From Agreia sp. VKM Ac-1783 (GTDB taxonomy: Bacteria > Actinomycetota > Actinomycetes > Actinomycetales > Microbacteriaceae), in the NCBI RefSeq assembly GCF_900177765.1, contig NZ_FXWI01000005.1, forward strand, positions 124,001 to 188,000: a stretch of DNA of 64,000 nt, in the 5' to 3' direction. The position numbers were made by a program, and so were the translations under genes. Below the pieces are notes generated by a model. The model saw only the letters and a program-made list of their open reading frames with translations, was not told where the DNA came from and searched no databases. This document shows positions 18,083 to 27,084 of this stretch, piece by piece. Numbering within the stretch: the stretch's first letter is position 1; each line of letters opens with the position of its first letter.

Positions 18083-18738
18083 CGAACATTCTGATCGTCG
18101 ACGACCAAGACGACATGCGGGCGGGGATCCGGTCGATGCTGCTGCTTGACCCCACGTTCGTTGTTGTGGGGGATCTGTCTGATGGGCTGCAGGTGCCCGC
18201 GTTTCTGCGGGACAAGGCGGTGGACCTGGTGCTGATGGACATTCGGATGCCCGGGATCGACGGGGTCGAGGCGACGCGGCGGATCCGGAAGGAACATCCG
18301 GCTTCAAATCTGCGCGTGATCGTTCTGACGACGTTCGACCAGGATGAGATCGTGCCTGCGGCGCTGCGCGCGGGGGCGAACGGGTTCCTGAGCAAGAAGG
18401 TAAGTCCTGCTGAGCTCGTGGCAGGCATCGCGGAGGTGGTTGCCGGTGGCGGGGCCCTGTCCGGGGCGGCTACTGCTGCACTGATCGGGCACATGACAGA
18501 CAGCCCGCCGCCTGCGATCGACAAGGAGTTGCTTGAGCGCTTCTCCGCTATGACGCCCCGCGAGCGCGATGTTGTCGTGGCCGTCGCGAGCGGACTCGAC
18601 AACCACGAGATCGCCGCGCAGATGTCGGTGTCGCCGTTCACGGTGAAGACCCACGCGGTGCGGGCGATGACGAAGGTCGGAGCGAGGGACAGGGCGCAGC
18701 TGGTGACGTTCACGTTCCGGGCGGTATTGTATCCGTGA
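18079..18738 (+). CDS. NarL/FixJ-type response regulator
   Basis: A 219-residue regulator. Receiver domain: acidic pair DDQDD (residues 8-12), phospho-acceptor Asp in LVLMDIRMPG (about 54), conserved Thr/Lys in VLTTFD and LSKKV. A LuxR-type HTH occupies about residues 150-215 (MTPRERDVVVAVASG, then VSPFTVKTH). It is intact, but its own kinase is reduced to a stump, so it must be unphosphorylated, cross-phosphorylated, or no longer functional. Confidence 0.92.
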   Translation: MTNILIVDDQDDMRAGIRSMLLLDPTFVVVGDLSDGLQVPAFLRDKAVDLVLMDIRMPGIDGVEATRRIRKEHPASNLRVIVLTTFDQDEIVPAALRAGANGFLSKKVSPAELVAGIAEVVAGGGALSGAATAALIGHMTDSPPPAIDKELLERFSAMTPRERDVVVAVASGLDNHEIAAQMSVSPFTVKTHAVRAMTKVGARDRAQLVTFTFRAVLYP

Positions 18739-19362
18739 CGTCAACCGCAGTGAGCGAACCGCCGGGTCCTCCATCGGCCCTGGAGCTTGGGTGGGGACGG
18801 CTTCAGCGGCCTAGGGCTCCATGACCGCACGGCGAATAGCTCCCAGCTATCATGATTGCCTCATGAAAGAAAGTTAAGAAAGTCCATCCGCGACGCGCCT
18901 GACGAGGCCAGCGGCCTTCAGCTTCAGATGGTCATGACTTTCGACCAGTCTGGCTGTCATGACGGTAAGCGCTCTAGGTGCGTTGATAGTAGTTGTCGGC
19001 GTTATAGGAGCCGCTGTCTTGAGCGCAAGGGCGTTGGCGCTCGCGCTACTCGCGTTCGGGGCACAGCTATGATCTCGCTCGCGCAAGGAATTGCGGCGGG
19101 ACAGGAGCTTGCAAGCGTCGAGAGGAGGAACGCCAGCGTCACCGCGCCGCCGGTGTCGAGCTGGCCGCCGAACGCGAGGAAGCCGCCGAGCCCGTCGATT
19201 GTTCTCGATCAGCACATTGAGGAACCACGCCCCTCGGCCGTTTGGGCCGCCACTCCGCCGACCTTTGAGCGCCTCTCTTCGCGTAAGCGAACGATCGTCT
19301 TCTTCCAAACAGTCGATGATCGGAAAGCACTCGATCCAGGGGGCTACGGTTCTGACCCATAA
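18739..19362. other. Gap with little coding sign
   Basis: About 620 bases between the response regulator and the DUF4393-like gene. Apart from the 37-codon membrane ORF at 18959-19072 I see no frame with a good start and protein-like composition. A short Glu/Arg-rich frame downstream of it, ending near 19220, could be a degraded coiled-coil fragment. No tRNA or clear terminator was seen. Confidence 0.5.
18959..19072 (+). CDS. Possible 37-residue membrane peptide
   Basis: From ATG 18959 the product is almost entirely hydrophobic (MTVSALGALIVVVGVIGAAV, a short SARA turn, then a second hydrophobic run LALALLAFG) and ends at a TGA that overlaps a further ATG. It resembles a small single- or double-pass membrane peptide. 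There is no convincing ribosome-binding site. Confidence 0.35.
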   Translation: MTVSALGALIVVVGVIGAAVLSARALALALLAFGAQL

Positions 19363-19404
19363 ATGTTGCGGAAGGTTCAGCTCTTCTTTGACTACAGTCT
19401 TGTC

Positions 19405-20217
19405 ATGGGCGAACTCGAAATTCCCGATCTGGCTGATCTCGGGTTGCCCGGTGCGTTGGCTGGCGCCGGGGCCCTAGGTATCTATTGGACGCTCGGACCC
19501 TCGATCAAGGCTGTAGGAAACTCGTTCGGTCAGTGGACCGAGTACCGCATGAACAACCTGCTTCGAATCGGAGAAAAGGTCAGCGCACGTCGCGAATTGC
19601 AGTCAGATCTCGATGACGGATCCCCACGAGCCGTTCACCCGCGCCTGGCCGCGGCACTCATTGAGAATTCATCGTGGGTAGATGACGATTTACATCAGGA
19701 GTACTTTGCGGGACTCATTGTTGGTGAGAAAAATGAGTCTGATGATGGTCTTTTCTACTCCCGCGTCGTATCGGAATTGACGGCTTCGCAAGTTAGGCTG
19801 CATTTTCTGATTTATCGCGCTTACGAAGGATCCTTCGCGACGATTCAAGCCCCACGCTTCAATGGAGGAGATGCTGCACTCAGGCAGCTCACGGTGCGCG
19901 CCTCAAAGTCGTCGTTTACGGGCGCGTTGCAACTTCGTTCTTTCGACTCTCCGTCTTGGGCAGCCGCAGTTCACGGTCTCGTAAGAGCTGGACTGGTCAC
20001 CGAAATAGCCCCAATATCCGCGGGCAGTGACACGATCGTGGCAGTCCCTAGCTTGCTTGGCGCGATTATTTATCACCGAGCGCTTAGCTACACAACGGAG
20101 GGCATAGACGCCATTCGATCTGACCGCGCGCAGCTCGAACGAATCGATGGACATTCATACGCGCCGTTTCCAGATGGCGTGGCGGGTCTGGCAGACGTCG
20201 TGATTGGCGCTGTCTGA
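19405..20217 (+). CDS. DUF4393/Abi-alpha-like protein
   Basis: A 270-residue protein (284 from the alternative ATG at 19363). One glycine-rich hydrophobic segment lies near the N-terminus (LPGALAGAGALGIYW). The middle (HPRLAAALIENSSWVDDDLH, then QEYFAGLIVG) resembles DUF4393, the 'Abi-alpha' group linked to abortive infection. The C-terminal half has a winged-helix-like pattern (AAAVHGLVRAGLVTEI). It is more A+T-rich than the surrounding core genes and lies upstream of the nuclease-NACHT gene on the same strand. The assignment is tentative. Confidence 0.6.
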   Translation: MGELEIPDLADLGLPGALAGAGALGIYWTLGPSIKAVGNSFGQWTEYRMNNLLRIGEKVSARRELQSDLDDGSPRAVHPRLAAALIENSSWVDDDLHQEYFAGLIVGEKNESDDGLFYSRVVSELTASQVRLHFLIYRAYEGSFATIQAPRFNGGDAALRQLTVRASKSSFTGALQLRSFDSPSWAAAVHGLVRAGLVTEIAPISAGSDTIVAVPSLLGAIIYHRALSYTTEGIDAIRSDRAQLERIDGHSYAPFPDGVAGLADVVIGAV

Positions 20218-20676
20218 CCGAATGCGGGAGCGTGTGGAAGAGGGTTCCGTCTCCCTGCACGTCCAGACCGTACCGCTATTCTGCGGGCATTAGGTTGAAC
20301 GCAATGGTGTTCAGATGAACGGTCATAGGGATGATGCGCACGCAGCTCTTGACGCCTGCTTGGTGCCAAGCGGCTCGGCCGCCGTCGTGGAAGTCGGTGC
20401 CCCGGGTCCTGGTGTCGGGTTTTACCAAGACGCACCATCGCAACACCGAGGTTCATTATTCGCCAGCAGTGCTGGATGCCAATCGGCAGGCGTCGAATTG
20501 GACACGCGCTTCCCAAATGAGATTTGGGCACCCCGGCGCTCTCACGAAAAACCTTGCGATTGCATTTAACGGCTTGAGCTAAGAGGGCGGAATGGGGTCA
20601 GTTGACATGCGAGAGCGCGCGAAGTCCGTTGTGACTTTCCTGATCACCCATAGGGCTTCTAGTCCAATATGGAGAG
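20218..20676. other. Gap between the DUF4393-like and NACHT genes
   Basis: About 460 bases. The only notable content is a minus-strand frame at 20276-20446 listed separately. The last 60 bases are A+T-richer and should carry the NACHT gene promoter. No repeat or RNA gene was recognised. Confidence 0.5.
20276..20446 (-). CDS. Possible small ORF or gene fragment
   Basis: A GTG-started frame of 56 codons on the minus strand whose translation looks protein-like (LVKPDTRTRGTDFHDGG, then WHQAGVKSCVRIIPMTVH). It follows two adjacent stops and has no ribosome-binding site. It may be the tail of a degraded gene left by island turnover. No family was recognised. Confidence 0.25.
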   Translation of the reverse strand: MLRWCVLVKPDTRTRGTDFHDGGRAAWHQAGVKSCVRIIPMTVHLNTIAFNLMPAE

Positions 20677-23600
20677 ATGGACTACGACTTCTCGACCCTG
20701 GGACCGACGAATTTTGAGCATTTGGCTCAAGCGCTGGTCGCCAAGACTGTAGGCGCTTCAATCACTGTTTTCGGGGTCGGTCCCGACGGTGGGCGGGAAG
20801 CCTCCTGGCTTGGTAACCAACTCTTCGAAAAAGATCCCGAGGGCGGTTTCGGGGTGCTGCAGGCCAAGTACAAGACCATCTCGTCCACCCCGTCGGAAAA
20901 TTTGGATTGGCTTAAGGAGCAAATCGGCGATGAGCTTCGAGATTGGGTAAAGCCTGACTCCAAACGAGAGCAGAAGCCAGACTCACTTCTTTTCGCGACA
21001 AACGTTCGACTAACCCCAGGTGACGGAGGCGGCAAAGAGCAGGCCCGTGACTTCGCGGAAGGCCTTGCAAAAAAGATTGGGTTGGACTCTACTCGGCTTC
21101 ACATCTGGAGTTACGACGAGATCCGTTCCTTACTTGATGGTGCCGACGATATCCGTCGCCGTTACGCGGCGTTTGTCACGCCGGGCGATATTCTCTCGCG
21201 AATTCTCGATGACCTGAACGCTCAAGATAAGGCCCTGACCGAAGCGCTGGCCTTATACACGGCTCGGACTTTGGTGGACGATGACCTCCTCAACCTGACC
21301 CAGGCCGGAACTGTAAATGACCAACGGGTGAGTGTTTCTGATGTCTTTGTAGACCTTCCTGTCGTGAGCGCTGAACGTGCCCAAGACGCAAGAACACTTC
21401 AACGCCTGCACAGAGAGTCCGAGGACGAACTTGGTGTTGCCTCGCGGATGATTCGTGCATTCAGTGGGATTGGAACAGGTACCGATGCAGAAGTTAAGAA
21501 CGAAAGGATTGGCAATAATCGAGCAGTTCTGGTGGGTGGTCCCGGACAAGGGAAAAGTACTATCACGCAATGGCTGGCGCAGGTCTATCGCTCAGAGTTT
21601 CTGCGCGAATCGCGCATAGCTGAGTCAGAAGAAGTAGACGACGTAATAAAACGTCTTGAGAATCGAATGAGTGAGGTTGGGATTGAATCGCCAAGGTCCC
21701 GACCCTGGCCGTTTCGGCTCATCCTCTCAAATTTCGCGGATTACCTTACCCAGCATCCTCAATCGAGCCTGCTGAGCTACATGTCTCACGAGATATCCGA
21801 TAGGTCCCCGGTAGAAGTGGATGCAGCTGCGCTTCGAGGATGGCTGTCTTCATACCCCTGGCTTCTGCTCATCGATGGACTCGACGAGGTACCCAGTTCG
21901 AGCAATCGAGATCAGGTCATGGAGAGTATTGCGGCATTTTTTCGGGATGTAAAACTCCTTGATGCAGACGTTCTCGCTCTGGCCACGACGAGACCGCAAG
22001 GGTACAACGACGAATTTTCACCAAAGGTCTATAAGCATTTTCACTTACTGCCGCTCAATGCGAATCAGGCGCTTGCTTACGCCCAAGGCCTCGTTGTTGT
22101 CCGAACAGGCAAGGGGACAATTCAGTCCGCCAAGACCATTGAGAGATTGACGCGAGCCAGGGGAGAGGAATCAACCGCAAACCTTTTCGAGTCGCCACTC
22201 CAGGTCACGATTCTCACCGTTCTACTGGAAAAGATTGGAAGTGCTCCTCGTGACCGATGGCGACTTTTCTCTCAGTACTACAAGGTGATCTCCGACAGGG
22301 AGCAGGAGAAACAAGGAGAACTGTCAGAACTCCTTCAGAAGTACGAATCGGAGGTAGCTCACATCCACCGAATAGTCGGCATGGAGCTTCAAAATCGCAG
22401 CTCGCAAGCGGGAGGGGCTTCCTCTTTTCTCACGGTGGAAGAATTTGACGGCATCATTAAGGAGCGTTTTAGGGCAATTGGCTATACGGAGGAGGGGCTT
22501 GAGCAAATACGTGACAACTTCAAAAGACTGGTCACTGACCGCCTGGTCTTCCTGACAATATTGAACGCGTCGCGGGTGGGATTCGAGCTGAGAAGCTTTC
22601 AGGAATTTATGGCGGCGGAGCACATCGTGCACCAGCGTGAATCGGAGATTATCGCCGAAATCCGATCAAGGGCTTTGACTCCGTTCTGGAGGAACGTCGT
22701 ACTATTTGCCATTGGTTCAGTGTTCGCCAATAGGGACTTCCTTAGGTCGGATATTCCTCTTATGTGCGCCGACATCGATTCGTCGGGAGGACCAGAGGAC
22801 ATCACTCGTCCAGGTGCGTATCTGGCCTTGGATATTCTTAAGGAGGGTATTGTCCAGGCGCAGCCGCTCTACGGACGGGCCCTCGCCGTAACAATGATGA
22901 AGCTAATGGACGGACCGCTTAACCGTGATCTCACGACGCTGAGGGCTCTTTCCGACACTGAGGCTCTTGAAGTTATCCGAAACATAGCGTCTGAGACTTC
23001 AACGGCTGGTTTGTCGACGTGGCTGAACCGAGCCCTAAGTCTCGACGCGATCGATGCCGAACCCGCACTCCAAAAACTTTTTGCTCACGCAGGTGCAGAA
23101 CTTCGAAAATTGCTAGTAAGTCTTGCGCAATCCGTCCCAACGCTTGCGGCCCGCGACTTCGTTCGTGATGAGGCTTTCAAACAGAGCCCATTCCCTACTT
23201 TGTCAATGACCGAGATCTTTTCCCGAAGGGGAGATGAGTGGGATGAAGGTAGCCAGGACGTCCGGTGGGACGTACAAAAAAGCGTGGTTACCTACCCGCG
23301 TTTTAGAAGTTTTAACGTGCGCTTCAAAAGAGACGAGAACGAGAATCTACTCATTCGAGCAAACTCCGTGCTTCCTGATGAAAGTTCAGCCAGAGTATGG
23401 CAAAGCTTGGCATCAAGCCAGGGGGAAGGCGAGGACTGGGAGGCAATTAAGGCATCCGGCCGATTTGCTCACGATCCTGGGCCTGAGCAGCTCGCCCAGG
23501 CCCTCGAAGCCTTCGCCAGTTCGACCTGGGAACTTTCGCACTCCTACTACGGTCTTCCGTGGGTCTTGGTCACTTGCCTACAGAACGCAGGACTGTATGC

Positions 23601-24603
23601 GGCTACCTTCGGACGCGAGCGCCTGAGAAATCGACTACTTCGACTGGCTGATCTGGCTAGGCACGGGTCTTTGGGGACCTTCGACGACTGGGAAGCGGCC
23701 GAGAGGAGGTGGGCAAGCTCTCTAGCGGTAACGGATTTATCGACGCCGCCGGAAGTCGACTCGGGCGATGAAAATGAGTGGGATATGCCTGTCTGGCCTG
23801 CACTTTCCTCCGTGGGCTTCGTCTCTACCATCGGAATGATACTTTCTCGGTCGCGGCTTCCGGGCGACGATGATTCTGCCGATTCGACTTTCCTGAGCGC
23901 CTTAATGAGACAGGATCAATTCCTGTCTCCCGGTGGCCACCGAACTAATCTGCGAACTGCTGCGTTGATGGCCGCCTCAACCATCGCCGACGATATCGAC
24001 AGGAAGGGTACGACTCCACCTTCATTTGTCTTCCAGCTCGAGGAGGCTCGATGGTTGGCCTCTGCACTTGCCACACCGGGGGTTACTCAATACGCATCTT
24101 GGCTCTTAAATGTTCCTGGCGATCTGAGCGAAGAACCAGGGCGGTCCATAATTAAGCTGCTGGGAGAATCAAACTTCGAGCCCGGTCGTCGCAATGATGC
24201 GCTGGGGCTTCGACTTATAAGCGGCCCTTCCGACGATCTTTGGGCGTCGTACCGGCTGGCTGTTCTCTGGTCGCCGCTTCTGGCACGTGATCTGCCAGAA
24301 AAGTTGTCACGCCTCGGCCCCGCCGTGTCGAGTGACCAGAGGAAACTCGAAAGAATTGCCGAACTTCTCACGGCCAGTAAGGCGGAAATAGCAGCCGGTC
24401 GCTTTGACGACGCGCTGGTTTGGATGAGTGATGAAACGGACTCGCTCAATAGCGACTGGTTCGAGGCGACAATGGCGACGATGGACCATGAATTCGCAAT
24501 GGTCGCCACCACAAGATTTGCCAAGGTGACTCAAGATTCTCATCCGTTCGTGGCCGATCAAATGATGAGCTCGGCGCAAGAACTCGAAGAGGAGAACGAC
24601 TAG
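20677..24603 (+). CDS. Mrr-like nuclease fused to NACHT ATPase
   Basis: A 1308-residue STAND-type NTPase. Residues about 8-150 form an Mrr-like PD-(D/E)XK domain: FEHLAQAL, GPDGGREA (Asp near 37) and LQAKYK (Gln 62, Lys 64). The NACHT core has Walker A GGPGQGKST (287-295), Walker B LLLIDGLDEVP (396-406) and ATTRPQGY (436-443), followed by LFESPLQVTILTVLLE and a YYKVISDREQEK segment. The remaining 700 or so residues are helical and would be the sensor. This is the layout of bacterial NACHT/Avs-like anti-phage proteins in which ligand binding assembles the nuclease. Base composition is visibly more A+T-rich than in flanking core genes. Target and trigger are unknown. Confidence 0.88.
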   Translation: MDYDFSTLGPTNFEHLAQALVAKTVGASITVFGVGPDGGREASWLGNQLFEKDPEGGFGVLQAKYKTISSTPSENLDWLKEQIGDELRDWVKPDSKREQKPDSLLFATNVRLTPGDGGGKEQARDFAEGLAKKIGLDSTRLHIWSYDEIRSLLDGADDIRRRYAAFVTPGDILSRILDDLNAQDKALTEALALYTARTLVDDDLLNLTQAGTVNDQRVSVSDVFVDLPVVSAERAQDARTLQRLHRESEDELGVASRMIRAFSGIGTGTDAEVKNERIGNNRAVLVGGPGQGKSTITQWLAQVYRSEFLRESRIAESEEVDDVIKRLENRMSEVGIESPRSRPWPFRLILSNFADYLTQHPQSSLLSYMSHEISDRSPVEVDAAALRGWLSSYPWLLLIDGLDEVPSSSNRDQVMESIAAFFRDVKLLDADVLALATTRPQGYNDEFSPKVYKHFHLLPLNANQALAYAQGLVVVRTGKGTIQSAKTIERLTRARGEESTANLFESPLQVTILTVLLEKIGSAPRDRWRLFSQYYKVISDREQEKQGELSELLQKYESEVAHIHRIVGMELQNRSSQAGGASSFLTVEEFDGIIKERFRAIGYTEEGLEQIRDNFKRLVTDRLVFLTILNASRVGFELRSFQEFMAAEHIVHQRESEIIAEIRSRALTPFWRNVVLFAIGSVFANRDFLRSDIPLMCADIDSSGGPEDITRPGAYLALDILKEGIVQAQPLYGRALAVTMMKLMDGPLNRDLTTLRALSDTEALEVIRNIASETSTAGLSTWLNRALSLDAIDAEPALQKLFAHAGAELRKLLVSLAQSVPTLAARDFVRDEAFKQSPFPTLSMTEIFSRRGDEWDEGSQDVRWDVQKSVVTYPRFRSFNVRFKRDENENLLIRANSVLPDESSARVWQSLASSQGEGEDWEAIKASGRFAHDPGPEQLAQALEAFASSTWELSHSYYGLPWVLVTCLQNAGLYAATFGRERLRNRLLRLADLARHGSLGTFDDWEAAERRWASSLAVTDLSTPPEVDSGDENEWDMPVWPALSSVGFVSTIGMILSRSRLPGDDDSADSTFLSALMRQDQFLSPGGHRTNLRTAALMAASTIADDIDRKGTTPPSFVFQLEEARWLASALATPGVTQYASWLLNVPGDLSEEPGRSIIKLLGESNFEPGRRNDALGLRLISGPSDDLWASYRLAVLWSPLLARDLPEKLSRLGPAVSSDQRKLERIAELLTASKAEIAAGRFDDALVWMSDETDSLNSDWFEATMATMDHEFAMVATTRFAKVTQDSHPFVADQMMSSAQELEEEND

Positions 24604-24812
24604 CCTCGCTTCGAAGGGTCGAACTAACGGCCGCATGGAACAAAACTAGGTCTCCAGCAAAAGGTGGCGTGCAAAATGGCTGAAATGGCTTGTCCGTCCT
24701 GGGTTTAGATTTTCGCATCACCAAGCCTGGTGGAGTCGAAGGTTTCATACCGCACTATCCATGAGTTCATCGCGGGGTTGTGACGTTGCCCGCGTCCCGA
24801 TCTGCCGCAACA

Positions 24813-24827
24813 TAGACTGACCCAGTG
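24813..24827 (+). promoter_or_regulatory. Likely -10 box for a leaderless transcript
   Basis: TAGACT at 24813-24818 lies 6 bases before the GTG start of the aminotransferase gene (24825). No ribosome-binding sequence is present. That spacing places the transcription start at or next to the GTG, as in the leaderless genes common in Actinobacteria. Confidence 0.5.
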
Positions 24828-25931
24828 AGTGACTCCTCCATTCCCCCCGTCAAGCTGCGCCCCGAAATCCTCGCTTTGCCGCCGTATAAGCAGGGCACCT
24901 CTATAGAGGGAGGGTTCAAGCTCTCCAGCAACGAGAACCCCTTTCCGCCGCTGCCCGGGGTGCTCGAGGCCGTGCAGCAGGCGAGCGCCTCGCTCAATCG
25001 CTATCCGAATGCCGCCGCGCCCGACCTCACCGCCAAGCTTGCCGAGCGGTTCGGCGTGAGCGCTGACGAGGTCATCATCGGGGCCGGGTCGGTCTCGCTC
25101 TTGGTCCAGCTCGTGCAGGCTGCAGCCGGCGCGGCTGACGAGGTCGTCTATTCGTGGCGGTCGTTCGAGGCCTACCCCTGGATGCCCACACTCACCGGCG
25201 CGGTCAGCGTCAAGGTTCCCAACACCGACGACCACCGGCACGACCTGCCAGCGATGCTCGACGCCATCACCGAGCGCACCCGCCTGATCATCGTGTGCAG
25301 CCCCAACAACCCCACCGGAACGATCGTCACCCAGACCGAGTTCGAAGAGTTCATGGATGCTGTTCCGAGCGATCTGCTCGTGATTCTCGACGAGGCCTAT
25401 GCCGAATTTGTCACCGATGAGGATGCCGTCGACGGCGCCGCCCTGCTCGGCCACTACCCGAACCTCGTTGTGCTGCGCACCTTCTCCAAGGCCTACGGGC
25501 TGGCCGGCCTGCGCGTCGGCTACGGAATCGGTCCGGCGGCCATCCTGCAGGCGGCGCGCACGACCGCCATTCCGCTCGGAATCACCGATCAGGCGCAGCA
25601 CGCCGCGGTCGTGAGCTTGGGCGACGAAACCGAACTCGAACAAAGAGTCAGCGACATCGCCGAGCGCCGCGACACCCTCTGGGCCGCGCTTATCGACCAG
25701 GGGTGGGACGCCCCGAAGCCACAGGGAAACTTCATCTGGCTACCCACCGGAGAGCACACGGCACACGCCGCCGTCGTATATGCCGAAAATGGAATAGTAG
25801 TCCGCGCATTCCACCCCGAGGGTGTGCGGATTTCGATCGGCGAGCACGAATCTGTAGAGAAACTCATCGCTATCTCGGCAAAGCTTGTCGCAACCCTCTC
25901 AGAGGGCCCGTCGACGCACCCGATAGCGTAG
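24825..25931 (+). CDS. hisC: Histidinol-phosphate aminotransferase-like enzyme
   Basis: PLP-dependent class I/II aminotransferase of 368 residues. It has the HisC family landmarks: LSSNENPF near residue 32, SPNNPTGT near 162, ILDEAYAEF near 189, and the PLP lysine in [15 protein letters not shown] near 224. In Actinobacteria such proteins convert imidazole-acetol phosphate to histidinol phosphate and/or transaminate aromatic amino acids (the Pat group); the two cannot be separated here. There is no his operon around it. The start is GTG, probably leaderless. It lies directly before the 2-oxoacid dehydrogenase operon. Confidence 0.88.
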   Translation: MSDSSIPPVKLRPEILALPPYKQGTSIEGGFKLSSNENPFPPLPGVLEAVQQASASLNRYPNAAAPDLTAKLAERFGVSADEVIIGAGSVSLLVQLVQAAAGAADEVVYSWRSFEAYPWMPTLTGAVSVKVPNTDDHRHDLPAMLDAITERTRLIIVCSPNNPTGTIVTQTEFEEFMDAVPSDLLVILDEAYAEFVTDEDAVDGAALLGHYPNLVVLRTFSKAYGLAGLRVGYGIGPAAILQAARTTAIPLGITDQAQHAAVVSLGDETELEQRVSDIAERRDTLWAALIDQGWDAPKPQGNFIWLPTGEHTAHAAVVYAENGIVVRAFHPEGVRISIGEHESVEKLIAISAKLVATLSEGPSTHPIA

Positions 25932-25962
25932 GCACACAAGCGAAAGACAAGAGGGTTCATCT

Positions 25963-27084
25963 ATGACCACTCCTCCGCCCGCGGTTCAATTTCTGGCCAC
26001 AGACGGTTCCTTCGCTCCCAGCGCCGGGAGCGACGAGTACCTGCCCTATATAGAGGCGCTTAGCGACGAACAGCACGAGCAGTTCTATCGCGACATGGCC
26101 GTCATCCGGCGCTTCGACACCGAGTGCACCAACCTGCAGCGCCAGGGGCAGATGGCCCTGTGGCCGCCGAGCCACGGACAAGAGGCGGCGCAGGTCGGAT
26201 CGGCCCGCGCCACACGCGCGCAAGACCACATCTTCCCCAGCTACCGCGAGCACGTCGTCGCGAAGATCCGCGGCGTCGACCTCATGGGCATCGTCGAGCT
26301 GATGCGCGGCACCACCCTCGGTGGGTGGGACGTGAACGACCCGAAGAACGGCAACTTCCACGGCTACACCTTGGTGCTCGGCACGCAGACCCTGCACGCC
26401 ACGGGCTACGGCATGGGCATCAACTTCGACGGCGCCGTCGGCACGGGCAACCCCGACACCGACACTGCCGTGATCGTCTACTTCGGCGACGGCTCCACCA
26501 GCGAGGGCGACGTCAACGAGGCCATGGTCTTCGCGGCCAGCTACCAGACGCCCACCGTCTTCTTCTTGCAGAACAACCAGTGGGCCATCTCGGTTCCGGT
26601 GAGCACCCAGGCAAAAGTCCCTCTCTACCTGCGCCCCCGCGGCTTCGGCATTCCGAGTGTGCAGGTCGATGGCAACGACGTTCTCGCCAGCTACGCGGTG
26701 AGCGCCAAGCACCTCGACGACGCCCGCAACGGACTGGGGCCCAGCTATATCGAGGCCCAGACGTACCGCATCGGCGCGCACACGACATCCGACGACCCCA
26801 CCCGCTACCAGAACGACGAGCAGCTGGCCTACTGGGTCGCCCGCGACCCGATTCTGCGCTTCGAGGCGTTCCTCAAGAACAAGGGCGCGAGCGAAGCTTT
26901 CTTTAAAGACGTAGAGGCCGAGGCGGCCGACTTCGCGGCAGACATCCGGCACCGCACCCTCGAGCTGCCCAACCCCACGATCGACAACCTGTTCGACCAC
27001 GTCTACAGCGAGCCGCACCCGCTCGTCGCCGAGCAGAAGGCCTGGCTCGCGAACTACGAGGCGTCGTTCGGAGGAGACAAGTAA
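25963..27084 (+). CDS. bkdA: 2-oxoacid dehydrogenase E1 alpha subunit
   Basis: Thiamine-diphosphate-binding alpha chain (373 residues) of a two-subunit E1, most like branched-chain or pyruvate E1 alpha. The TPP motif starts at GDGSTSEGD (about residue 175) and ends in NNQWA about 30 residues on. Other landmarks are PSYREHVV and the YRIGAHTTSDDPTRY loop. It catalyses decarboxylation of the 2-oxoacid with E1 beta and transfers the acyl group to E2 lipoate. Its stop overlaps the E1 beta start (ATGA-type, TAATGG). BkdA is the better guess given the separate alpha/beta genes, but the substrate is not certain. Confidence 0.9.
   Translation: MTTPPPAVQFLATDGSFAPSAGSDEYLPYIEALSDEQHEQFYRDMAVIRRFDTECTNLQRQGQMALWPPSHGQEAAQVGSARATRAQDHIFPSYREHVVAKIRGVDLMGIVELMRGTTLGGWDVNDPKNGNFHGYTLVLGTQTLHATGYGMGINFDGAVGTGNPDTDTAVIVYFGDGSTSEGDVNEAMVFAASYQTPTVFFLQNNQWAISVPVSTQAKVPLYLRPRGFGIPSVQVDGNDVLASYAVSAKHLDDARNGLGPSYIEAQTYRIGAHTTSDDPTRYQNDEQLAYWVARDPILRFEAFLKNKGASEAFFKDVEAEAADFAADIRHRTLELPNPTIDNLFDHVYSEPHPLVAEQKAWLANYEASFGGDK

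Noticed and set aside
18874-19308. 144-codon minus-strand ORF in the island gap
   Set aside because: Composition is Arg/Ala-rich with no family pattern and no ribosome-binding site.
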